Assembly: GCA_017609995.1 (NCBI GenBank)
Contig: JAFCCX010000004.1
Coordinates: 1-16,258, forward strand
From: Candidatus Pacearchaeota archaeon
Lineage (GTDB): Archaea; Nanobdellota; Nanobdellia; UBA10117; JABICX01
Direction of reading: 5' to 3'
Length of the DNA stretch: 16,258 nucleotides
The notes beneath the pieces are model-generated. The model saw only the letters and a program-made list of their open reading frames with translations. It was not told where the DNA came from and searched no databases. The position numbers and the translations under genes were made by a program. Below are positions 7,165-12,691 of the stretch, piece after piece. Within the stretch, counting starts at the first letter, position 1. Every line of letters starts with the position of its first letter.

Positions 7165-8385
7165 TCAGTATCTGTTTCTTCTCTGAGGTCTATGTCGTCC
7201 GTAACTTCTATTATCTCTTGAACGGTTTCTGCCAAAGCGATTGTTATTTCTTAAAACTTGTACTTGAGCAAATTTTAAATATGGGAATTTATCTGCTTCA
7301 AGCTCTCGTATATTCATATCATAGTTATGCATAATCTGTTTAAACGCACCATGGTCTCTCTGGCTCAATAAAGTAATTGCTACTCCAGTCTCACCTGCAC
7401 GAGCAGTTCGTCCAACTCTATGGACATACTCTTGTGGATCTTGTGAAAGGTCGTAATTGAAAATGTGAGATACGCCTTTTATGTCAAGACCACGTGCTGC
7501 AACAGGTGAAGCAACTAAGATATTTGGTCTACCTCTATTAAAATCATTGATTATTCTTAATCGTTTATTCTGTGTCAACCTGCCATGTATCATACCAACT
7601 TTCATGTTTTGAGCTTTTAGGTTTTTAGAAACCCGTTCAACCATAAATCTATTTGAACAAAATATAATTACTTGGTCAGTTTTTTCATTATTAAGTAAGT
7701 GAACGAGCAATGAAAATTTCTCTTTTTGTTCCACGTTATAATAATATTGCTCAAGATATTCTTCTTCGACTTGACTTTCTGCTTCAGCAATAACTGGATG
7801 ATTCATGTGGCTTTGCTTAAGACGCTCTACTTCTCGAGAGAGTGTTGCACCGAAAAGTAACATCTGTTTCTTTCTCGGAGTGTATGAAAGTATGTGTTCA
7901 ATATCTCTAATAAAGCCCATATCTACAAGTCGATCAGCTTCATCTAAAACAAAGTGTTTAAGTTTTGATAGTATCATAGTTTTTCTTTGTAAGTGATCAA
8001 GAACTCTTCCAGGAGTTCCCACAATTATATCTGCTCTTGCAATAGCTCTTATCTGAGGGTTTATTGCTACTCCACCATAAACTGTTGCAATGCGTATATC
8101 AGTATATTTTCCGAATTTTTCCAGCTCTCCTGAAATTTGAATTGCAAGCTCTCTTGTTGGTGCAAGAATTAATGCTTGTGCTCCGGCTCGTGGACGGATA
8201 GCATCAAGTAACGGAATTCCAAATGCAGCAGTTTTGCCAGATCCGGTTTTCGATTTTCCAATTAAATCCTTACCTCTTTTGATAAGCGGAATTGCTTTTT
8301 GTTGTATTGATGTCGGCTCTTTTATGCCGTTCTCAGAAAGTGCTTTAATCACTTCTGCTTTTATGTTTAGTTCTTGAAATATCAT
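7165..8385 (-). CDS. DEAD-box RNA helicase
   Basis: ATP-dependent RNA helicase of the DeaD/RhlE type, 406 residues from ATG 8385. Motifs in this numbering: Q motif starting FQELNI and ending EPTSIQ (3-28), Walker A SKTGSGKT (45-52), PTRELA (76-81), TPGR (124-127), DEAD (148-151), motif III as GAT rather than SAT (179-181), IIFCSNR, motif V as SPVAARGLD (293-301), and HRVGRTAR (322-329). A basic Arg/Asn/Gly tail of about 25 residues follows, likely RNA-binding. A longer frame from GTG 8427 exists, but ATG 8385 gives the normal N-terminus and has AAGGAG 11 bases upstream. A long structured leader and a promoter-like repeat shared with the zinc-ribbon gene suggest regulated, perhaps cold-responsive, expression. 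Confidence 0.95.
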   Translation of the reverse strand: MIFQELNIKAEVIKALSENGIKEPTSIQQKAIPLIKRGKDLIGKSKTGSGKTAAFGIPLLDAIRPRAGAQALILAPTRELAIQISGELEKFGKYTDIRIATVYGGVAINPQIRAIARADIIVGTPGRVLDHLQRKTMILSKLKHFVLDEADRLVDMGFIRDIEHILSYTPRKKQMLLFGATLSREVERLKQSHMNHPVIAEAESQVEEEYLEQYYYNVEQKEKFSLLVHLLNNEKTDQVIIFCSNRFMVERVSKNLKAQNMKVGMIHGRLTQNKRLRIINDFNRGRPNILVASPVAARGLDIKGVSHIFNYDLSQDPQEYVHRVGRTARAGETGVAITLLSQRDHGAFKQIMHNYDMNIRELEADKFPYLKFAQVQVLRNNNRFGRNRSRDNRSYGRHRPQRRNRY

Positions 8386-8560
8386 TTTGTGTATTTCTCC
8401 TTGGATTTTTTTGTGTAATGAATACACGAATAGCTCTCAGAGAGCTTTAGACTTAAAATCGTATAGATTTTAAAAGAAACAGAATGAGCATAAGAACGTC
8501 GCATAAGACGCATGAACTTCTATTTTCGTCTATATCCAATAACTACTGATTATAAATTTG
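8386..8560 (-). promoter_or_regulatory. long structured 5' leader of the helicase mRNA
   Basis: From the TATA in the 26-bp repeat, transcription would start near 8535-8540, giving a leader of about 150 nt. On the minus strand it contains three hairpins. One is around 8499-8484 (GCGTC/GACGT, 6-base loop, one G-U pair). The second is 8473-8453 (TTAAAATC/GATTTTAA, perfect 8-bp stem, 5-base loop). The third is 8446-8432 (AGCTCT/AGAGCT, 3-base loop). The Shine-Dalgarno AAGGAG follows at 8402-8397. A second TATA-like string, TTTATAAT, at 8556-8549 is an alternative promoter. An extended leader is known for the cold-regulated deaD of Methanococcoides burtonii; the parallel is inference. Confidence 0.55.
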
Positions 8561-8586
8561 GTTTATAAGGGTTTGTATTTAGCGCC
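8561..8586 (-). repeat. 26-bp direct repeat, copy 2 (tRNA-Ser 3' end and flank)
   Basis: Identical to 7132-7157. Its first four bases on the minus strand (GGCG) are the 3' end of tRNA-Ser; the other 22 are 3' flank with a TATA-like CTTATAAAC. The two copies bracket the helicase gene and its leader, a unit of 1,429 bp. Duplication of a tRNA 3' end is the classic footprint of site-specific integration, but no integrase is present. Confidence 0.85.
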
Positions 8587-8665
8587 AGGGGTGGGATTTG
8601 AACCCACGATCCCGTAAGGGACAGCCTTTCCAGGGCTGCGCAATACCGGACTATGCGACCCTGGC
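8583..8665 (-). tRNA. tRNA-Ser(GGA)
   Basis: 83 nt, class II. The acceptor stem is GCCAGGG/CCCTGGC with discriminator G; CCA is not encoded. The anticodon arm CAGCC/GGCTG encloses the loop CTGGAAA, so the anticodon is GGA, reading UCC and UCU serine codons. A long variable arm TCCC-TTAC-GGGA is typical of tRNA-Ser. The T arm is GTGGG/CCCAC with loop TTCAAAT. No intron is visible. An A/T-rich TATA-like element (minus strand TTTTATTT, near 8698-8705) lies about 36 bp upstream of the mature 5' end, shared with the divergent eL43 promoter region. The first 4 bases of a 26-bp repeat are its 3' end. Confidence 0.97.
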
Positions 8666-8670
8666 ACAAT

Positions 8671-8690
8671 TCTCGCTAATTCTCGCTAAT
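8671..8690. repeat. 10-bp tandem repeat between tRNA-Ser and eL43
   Basis: TCTCGCTAAT is present twice without a gap, preceded by AAT, so about 2.3 units. It lies in the divergent promoter region, between the tRNA 5' end and its TATA-like element. It may be a replication-slippage product or a binding site. Confidence 0.8.
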
Positions 8691-8708
8691 AAAGTCTAAA
8701 TAAAAATC

Positions 8709-8716
8709 TTTTTAAA
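8709..8716 (+). promoter_or_regulatory. TATA promoter of the eL43-rpoP-pcc1 operon
   Basis: TTTTTAAA is centred 26 bp before ATG 8738, implying a leaderless first cistron. No Shine-Dalgarno is visible before that ATG. Confidence 0.55.
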
Positions 8717-8737
8717 GTCACCTAAATAGCCTAAAAT

Positions 8738-8968
8738 ATGGCAACTAAGAAAGTTGGTTCAACTGGTCGTTTTGGCGCAAGATATGGACTTAAATTAAAG
8801 AAGAAAGTGAAGGCTATCGAGCAAGTTTCTAAAGGAAAGCATAAATGCCCTTACTGCAAAAAGACTGGTGTAAAAAGAGTTGCTAGCGGAATTTGGTTCT
8901 GTGAAAAATGTGATTCAAAGTTCGCAGCAAAAGCATATGATCCAACTATTAAAGGTGAGGGAGAATAA
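8738..8968 (+). CDS. rpl37ae: ribosomal protein eL43 (L37Ae)
   Basis: Zinc-binding large-subunit ribosomal protein of archaea and eukaryotes. 76 residues. The N-terminal GRFGARYGLKLKKKV is the family signature, followed by the zinc ribbon C37/C40 (CPYC) and C55/C58 (CEKC). The length is at the short end of normal. It is the first gene of a tight operon with rpoP, pcc1, prefoldin beta and UPF0147, an order widely conserved in archaea. Its last codons carry the GGTGAGGGAG Shine-Dalgarno of rpoP. Confidence 0.97.
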   Translation: MATKKVGSTGRFGARYGLKLKKKVKAIEQVSKGKHKCPYCKKTGVKRVASGIWFCEKCDSKFAAKAYDPTIKGEGE

Positions 8969-9106
8969 ATGGCATATAAGTGTTTTGAATGTGGAAAAGA
9001 AATTGATACTAAAAGTATAGAGCGGAGAATAATTTGTCCTTACTGTGGATCACGATTAATTCAGAAAGCCAGACCTGAAGTGCTTAAGAAAGTTAAAGCA
9101 CGGTAA
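8969..9106 (+). CDS. rpoP: RNA polymerase subunit P (Rpb12-like)
   Basis: 45-residue subunit of archaeal RNA polymerase, homologous to eukaryotic Rpb12, which helps stabilise the assembly platform. The sequence starts MAYKCFECGKEI and carries IICPYCGSRL, giving zinc ligands C5, C8, C23 and C26, then a short basic tail. Its ATG follows the eL43 stop directly, and a GGTGAGGGAG Shine-Dalgarno sits in the end of eL43. The pcc1 ATG begins one base after its stop. Confidence 0.95.
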   Translation: MAYKCFECGKEIDTKSIERRIICPYCGSRLIQKARPEVLKKVKAR

Positions 9107-9107
9107 G

Positions 9108-9341
9108 ATGATAACTTCAAAAATTAATATTAAATGCAGCAAATTACTTGCTGACGCTTACATATCAGCTCTGAATCCTGAAAAGGATTTCAAAACTGAA
9201 AGAGCCAGTTATACACTTAAGAAATCACTAACTGGTGTAAAGATTGAAATTAAAGCAACTGACTCAACAGCATTTCGCTCAGTTACTAATTCAATAACAA
9301 GTGTTTTAGCACTTGTTGACAAAAACGAAAAGAGGATTTAA
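9108..9341 (+). CDS. pcc1: KEOPS complex subunit Pcc1
   Basis: 77 residues. Small alpha/beta protein of the KEOPS complex, which makes the t6A modification at position 37 of ANN-decoding tRNAs; Pcc1 dimerises and binds Kae1 and tRNA. The pattern of an N-terminal strand (INIKCS), a helix with SALNPE, a central VKIEIKATDSTAFRSVTNSI and a terminal helix matches the family. Its place after rpoP in this operon also supports the call. Start ATG is one base after the rpoP stop. It is divergent in sequence, so slightly less certain than its neighbours. Confidence 0.85.
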   Translation: MITSKINIKCSKLLADAYISALNPEKDFKTERASYTLKKSLTGVKIEIKATDSTAFRSVTNSITSVLALVDKNEKRI

Positions 9342-9342
9342 A

Positions 9343-9675
9343 ATGAAGAAAGAAAAAGTCGACAAAGATGTACAGGAAAACATTAGCAAACTTAATTTAC
9401 TACAACAGAGACTTCAGCTTTTTGGTGCACAGAGACAACAGATGCAGATTCAACTAGCTGAAATTGAAAATGCGCTTAAGGAAATCAAAGGTCAACAGAA
9501 AGTTTACAAAATGGTTGGTGGACTTTTAGTTGAGAAAAGCGCTACTGAAATGTCTAAATCTTTAAATTCTGAAAAGAAAGACCTTTATGATAAGGTAAAG
9601 AAATTAGAAACTCAGGAAAGAGATTCGCAGATAAAAGCTGAAAAAATTCAGGCTGAGATAACTAAGAAAATATAG
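9343..9675 (+). CDS. pfdB: prefoldin subunit beta
   Basis: Beta subunit of the hexameric prefoldin chaperone, which captures unfolded proteins with coiled-coil tentacles. 110 residues from ATG 9343, which lies one base after the pcc1 stop and has AGAGGA upstream. A TTG at 9313 would extend the frame by 10 residues inside pcc1 and is unlikely. Two long heptad-rich helices flank the conserved hairpin VYKMVGGLLVEK. Usual archaeal length and position. Confidence 0.95.
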   Translation: MKKEKVDKDVQENISKLNLLQQRLQLFGAQRQQMQIQLAEIENALKEIKGQQKVYKMVGGLLVEKSATEMSKSLNSEKKDLYDKVKKLETQERDSQIKAEKIQAEITKKI

Positions 9676-9685
9676 AAGCGAAAAA

Positions 9686-9940
9686 ATGGCAGATATTAAA
9701 GAGGTTGTAGAACTAATTGAAGAAATGAGTGAGGATACTTCTATACCTCGAAATGTACGTGCTGTTATTGACCGAGTTAAGAGTCTATTAAATGATGATT
9801 CTAAGGAAATACAAGTTAAGGTAGACACTGCAATGCAAGAAATTGAAGAAGTGTCTCTTGATCCGAACATGTCTTCTCACGCTAGAACACAAATCTGGAA
9901 TCTAACTAGTCTTTTAGAAGAGTTGCTAAATCATAAGTAA
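9686..9940 (+). CDS. UPF0147 family protein
   Basis: 84 residues, all-helical and acidic, with the family's IPRNVRAVIDRVKSLL segment and a C-terminal ARTQIWNLTSLLEEL. UPF0147 proteins are conserved in archaea, often next to prefoldin beta; their function is unknown. It starts 10 bases after prefoldin beta with a weak GAAGCG upstream and ends the operon. A pyrimidine-rich stretch (TGTCCTTTCTG) follows the stop but is not a clear terminator. Confidence 0.9.
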   Translation: MADIKEVVELIEEMSEDTSIPRNVRAVIDRVKSLLNDDSKEIQVKVDTAMQEIEEVSLDPNMSSHARTQIWNLTSLLEELLNHK

Positions 9941-9962
9941 CTGTCCTTTCTGCTAGCAAAAA

Positions 9963-10002
9963 CTTTATATTAAAAGCAAGGCACAATCAGTTAATAGGAG
10001 GT
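9963..10002 (+). promoter_or_regulatory. sepF promoter and strong Shine-Dalgarno
   Basis: TATA-like CTTTATATTA at 9963-9972 predicts a start near 9992. AGGAGGT at 9996-10002 lies five bases before the sepF ATG, the strongest ribosome binding site in the window. This gene is therefore leadered, unlike most first genes here. Confidence 0.65.
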
Positions 10003-10007
10003 TTACT

Positions 10008-10415
10008 ATGGGTTTTTTAGATAAAGTAGGCTCTATGTTTCAAAGAGGAACTGGTGTAGAAATCGAAGATGATTATGTTGAACTTGAAGCTGATATTAAA
10101 GGCTCACGAGCAAAAATAAGTATTAGACCATTTACTTTGGAGTCTTTTGAAGGCATTAAGCCAATATTGGATGCGATAAGAGAAGGTTATACTATCGCTT
10201 TAATTAATATTGCTCCTATCAAAGAAAAAGACAGCACAGCTCTTAAGCGCGCTATCGATAAATTAAAGAAGACTCTTGAAGCCAATGAAGGCGACATTGC
10301 CGGCTTTGGTGACAGTTGGTTAATAGCAACCCCTTCCTTTGCAAAGGTTTATAGGGAAGGACGTTCTAAAGATGAAGAGGAGCAACCTCAGAGTACAATA
10401 ATAAACGAGGAATAA
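10008..10415 (+). CDS. sepF: SepF, archaeal FtsZ membrane anchor
   Basis: 135 residues. SepF tethers FtsZ to the membrane at the division site in FtsZ-based archaea. The N-terminal MGFLDKVGSMFQR is the membrane-targeting amphipathic helix, a charged linker follows (15-35), then the SepF core from about 36 to 116 (RPFTLES, TIALINIAPI, GFGDSWLIATPS). The last 18 residues are acidic and probably disordered. It is followed after four bases by a small membrane protein with GAGG before its start, so the two form one transcript. ftsZ itself is not in the window. Confidence 0.92.
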   Translation: MGFLDKVGSMFQRGTGVEIEDDYVELEADIKGSRAKISIRPFTLESFEGIKPILDAIREGYTIALINIAPIKEKDSTALKRAIDKLKKTLEANEGDIAGFGDSWLIATPSFAKVYREGRSKDEEEQPQSTIINEE

Positions 10416-10419
10416 TAAG

Positions 10420-10575
10420 ATGATTGATGCAGATATTGTAATATACGCAGCTATTCTCGGTTTACTAATTGGAATTATCTGGAGTTTGAGATATGTCGTC
10501 ATAATTGACAAGAAAATTTCAAGAGTTGAAACAAAAATTGAGAAAATGCTTATGCTTAGAAGAGGAAGAAAATAA
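10420..10575 (+). CDS. small single-span membrane protein downstream of sepF
   Basis: 51 residues, not recognised. One hydrophobic segment (about residues 5-29, IVIYAAILGLLIGIIWSL and on), then a short charged helix with heptad-like spacing (KKISRVETKIEKML) and a basic end RRGRK. GAGG at 10407-10410 lies before the ATG. The short spacing after sepF implies co-translation, suggesting, as inference only, a role at the division site or membrane. The T-rich run at 10585-10590 may end the transcript and also overlaps the next TATA box. Confidence 0.75.
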   Translation: MIDADIVIYAAILGLLIGIIWSLRYVVIIDKKISRVETKIEKMLMLRRGRK

Positions 10576-10584
10576 AACCAATTG

Positions 10585-10596
10585 TTTTTTATAGTA
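10585..10596 (+). promoter_or_regulatory. TATA promoter of the Trm11-like gene
   Basis: TTTTTTATAGTA, centred about 26 bp before ATG 10616, implies a leaderless mRNA. Its T6 run may also end the sepF transcript. Confidence 0.5.
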
Positions 10597-10615
10597 TACA
10601 GGTTTTTCTATTTTT

Positions 10616-11368
10616 ATGACTTTAATTAAATTACTCTTATCAGCAGAGAATTTGAAATTATCTAAGTTCGAAGCTGAAACTCTTTTTAGAACTAAATTCA
10701 AACTTAAAGGAAAGTTCGCTTCTGCCACAATCTCCATCTCAGAAAAAAAGCTACTTGCGTTGTGCGAGAGCTCAGCAATGATTAAACGAGCTTATGTTAA
10801 TGACCAAAAGGTTTGGAGATTCACTCAAGGTCGGTTTGTAGCTCGAGAACCTCAGAAAAAGCCAAAATTCCATCCTGCAATGCTTAGACCAAAGCTTGCT
10901 AGGTTGCTAATCAACTTATCTGGGGCTAAAAAAACGTTACTTGACCCGTTCTGCGGAACAGGTTCAATTCTAATTGAAGCGGCTATTCTCGGTTTGAAAC
11001 CAACTGGCTCTGATATTGAAAGAAAGCAGGTCTGGTACAGCATGAAAAACCTTGAACATTACAAACTTAAAGCGAAGCTCAGCCAGCAAGATGCCACGGA
11101 GCTAAAATACAAAACTAAATTCGATGCAATTGTAACTGACCCACCTTATGGCAGATCATCAACTCTCGCAGGAAAGAAAGTCAAAGATATCTATGAAAAG
11201 TTCTTTATTTCTTCACTGCAAATTCTTAAGCCGAAGGCTCGAGTAGTTCTGATGTACCCCAGCAAATTACGTTTCAAAATCCCAAAGAAACTCCAAAAGT
11301 TAGCTTCATTCGACTGGTATGTCCACAGATCCCTCACACGGCGAATTATTGTACTCGCTCTCGCGTAA
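10616..11368 (+). CDS. Trm11/Trm-G10-like tRNA guanosine N2-methyltransferase, short form
   Basis: SAM-dependent Rossmann-fold methyltransferase, 250 residues. SAM motif DPFCGTGSILIEAA is at 110-123, an acidic GSDIE at 131-135, and the catalytic DPPYGR at 175-180. The HPAMLRPKLARLLINL linker (86-101) is characteristic of the archaeal Trm11 (Trm-G10) and Trm14 group, which methylates G10 or G6 of tRNA. The C-terminal YVHRSLTRRI also fits. Typical archaeal Trm11 proteins are about 330 residues with a THUMP domain. Here only about 85 residues precede the linker, enough for a ferredoxin-like domain but hardly a full THUMP. Its last 63 bases overlap the 3' end of the convergent gene. Confidence 0.85.
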   Translation: MTLIKLLLSAENLKLSKFEAETLFRTKFKLKGKFASATISISEKKLLALCESSAMIKRAYVNDQKVWRFTQGRFVAREPQKKPKFHPAMLRPKLARLLINLSGAKKTLLDPFCGTGSILIEAAILGLKPTGSDIERKQVWYSMKNLEHYKLKAKLSQQDATELKYKTKFDAIVTDPPYGRSSTLAGKKVKDIYEKFFISSLQILKPKARVVLMYPSKLRFKIPKKLQKLASFDWYVHRSLTRRIIVLALA

Positions 11369-11896
11369 ACAAGTCCATTCTCCATCACATGTTTGGCAAT
11401 GTATCATTCCTTCTCCTGGATGCTCATCTATTACTTTTATATCATAATTATACATGTAAGGTTTGTATCTAAATTTATTAGCTTCAAAACTCACTCCAAA
11501 GGTGTATATCGCTACATTTTTACAATATTCTCCAGGATTATCTGCTTCTACTTCATCTATACAACCAGGCATGTACTGCAGCATTTTATCAACATATGTC
11601 TTCAATATTACTAAACCCATTGGTGGTTCACCTAATGTTGAAATGTTTTGTTGTGAATTTAGAACAGTTTGCTTAACAGTTTCAGCATCACTTGTTCCGT
11701 TTTTATATGCAATGAATGTTTTAAGAGGAGGAAGCGACATCTTACTTAGATTTTTGTAATAATTTCCTTCAATTCTTAACTCCTCAGGTGTTTGTGGTGT
11801 CGGTTTAAGTTTAGTGCTAACAAGAAAGACTCCAATAGAAACAATAACAATAAGAAAGATGATTATAGCAATAGCTATTTTCCTATCTTTTCTCAT
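11306..11896 (-). CDS. membrane-anchored, cysteine-rich extracytoplasmic hypothetical protein
   Basis: 196 residues, not recognised. N-terminal positive residues (RKDRK) and a hydrophobic segment at about 7-27 form a signal anchor. The rest should lie outside the cytoplasm and holds six cysteines (112, 125, 167, 170, 176, 187), an even number that fits disulfides. CQTCDGEWTC near the end could alternatively bind metal. N-x-S/T glycosylation sequons occur (NLS 49-51, NGT 66-68, NIS 84-86). The start is supported by a TATA centred 26 bp upstream. The 3' end lies antisense to the last 63 bases of the Trm11-like gene. Confidence 0.78.
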   Translation of the reverse strand: MRKDRKIAIAIIIFLIVIVSIGVFLVSTKLKPTPQTPEELRIEGNYYKNLSKMSLPPLKTFIAYKNGTSDAETVKQTVLNSQQNISTLGEPPMGLVILKTYVDKMLQYMPGCIDEVEADNPGEYCKNVAIYTFGVSFEANKFRYKPYMYNYDIKVIDEHPGEGMIHCQTCDGEWTCLRESEYNNSPCEGSVDIPVE

Positions 11897-11917
11897 ACTT
11901 TTAAGTAGAACCTAAAA

Positions 11918-11947
11918 ATATAAAATCCTTTGGAAAAAGCTTAAAAG
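11918..11947. promoter_or_regulatory. divergent promoters of the membrane protein and tatD
   Basis: Two TATA elements lie back to back in a short intergenic region. ATATAAAAT at 11918-11926 is read on the minus strand, centred 26 bp before ATG 11896. CTTAAAAG at 11940-11947 on the plus strand is centred about 26 bp before ATG 11969. Both predict leaderless mRNAs. Confidence 0.55.
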
Positions 11948-11968
11948 CGATATTTTCTATTGTTTATT

Positions 11969-12691
11969 ATGACATATATTGATGCACATTTACACATGGA
12001 TTGGAGCAAACATAGCTTCGCTGCTCTTAAGGCAGCAAGAAAAGCTGGTGTAAAATATCTATTAAGCAATGGAACAGATCCAGCAGCAAACTGGAGAAAT
12101 GTTCTTTTAGCAAGTAATAGTAAAAATATTCTCGCAGCTCAGGGTTTTTTCCCAGATTATGTTGAAAGATTCTCTAAATCTGAAATCAGTGCAGAACTAA
12201 AGCGGATTGTTAAAGATAAAAACAAGATTGTTGCAATTGGAGAGATTGGTCTTGACAGAAGAGAAGGTAAACCAATTCCTAAAATGCAGATTTGGATGCT
12301 TAGAGAGCTTTTGAAAGTTGCTGAAAAAATTAAGAAACCAGTTATAATTCATTCACGTGGCTCATCAAAAGAAGTTATGGATGAGCTAAAAAAGTTCAAA
12401 GGAACAGTTATTCTTCATTACTGGCTTGGCTCAAAAAAGCTTACTGACGAAGCTGCTGCAAGAGGGTATTACTTCACTGTAAATCCTGTTATTTTCAGAG
12501 ACCCAACTGTTGAACGAATTGTTCATGATGTTCCACTTGACCGTTTACTAACTGAGACAGATTTCCCCTATAGCATCTTTAATCCAGATCAAATCCCTGA
12601 AATCGTCAAAAAGATTGCTGATATTAGATCTATGAAGTCAGCTGAGGTTGAACAACAGATTTTTAATACTTTCAAATCTTTATTTCTATAA
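11969..12691 (+). CDS. tatD: TatD family metal-dependent deoxyribonuclease/hydrolase
   Basis: TIM-barrel metal-dependent hydrolase of the TatD family, 240 residues. Metal ligands: H7 and H9 (DAHLH), E92 (GEIGLD), H128 (IIHSR), H150 (LHYW) and D198 (TETDFPY). Members are 3'-5' exonucleases in DNA repair or D-aminoacyl-tRNA deacylase-like hydrolases; the substrate cannot be told here. A TTG at 11960 would add three residues, but ATG 11969 begins at the conserved strand and matches the TATA spacing. The TAA stop overlaps the taw1 ATG by one base (TAATG), so the two are coupled. Confidence 0.92.
   Translation: MTYIDAHLHMDWSKHSFAALKAARKAGVKYLLSNGTDPAANWRNVLLASNSKNILAAQGFFPDYVERFSKSEISAELKRIVKDKNKIVAIGEIGLDRREGKPIPKMQIWMLRELLKVAEKIKKPVIIHSRGSSKEVMDELKKFKGTVILHYWLGSKKLTDEAAARGYYFTVNPVIFRDPTVERIVHDVPLDRLLTETDFPYSIFNPDQIPEIVKKIADIRSMKSAEVEQQIFNTFKSLFL

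Noticed and set aside
8386..8427. GTG extension of the helicase
   Set aside because: It would place the Shine-Dalgarno AAGGAG inside the coding region and give a non-homologous N-terminus; ATG 8385 begins at the Q-motif region.
9313..9342. TTG extension of prefoldin beta
   Set aside because: It overlaps pcc1 and adds a non-homologous segment; the ATG at 9343 follows AGAGGA.
9604..9870. 88-residue minus-strand frame over prefoldin beta and UPF0147
   Set aside because: Serine/leucine-rich shadow of coiled-coil coding sequence; no promoter.
11463..11759. 98-residue plus-strand frame opposite the cysteine-rich membrane protein
   Set aside because: The minus-strand frame has a signal anchor, a correctly placed TATA and a longer reading frame; the plus frame has none of these.
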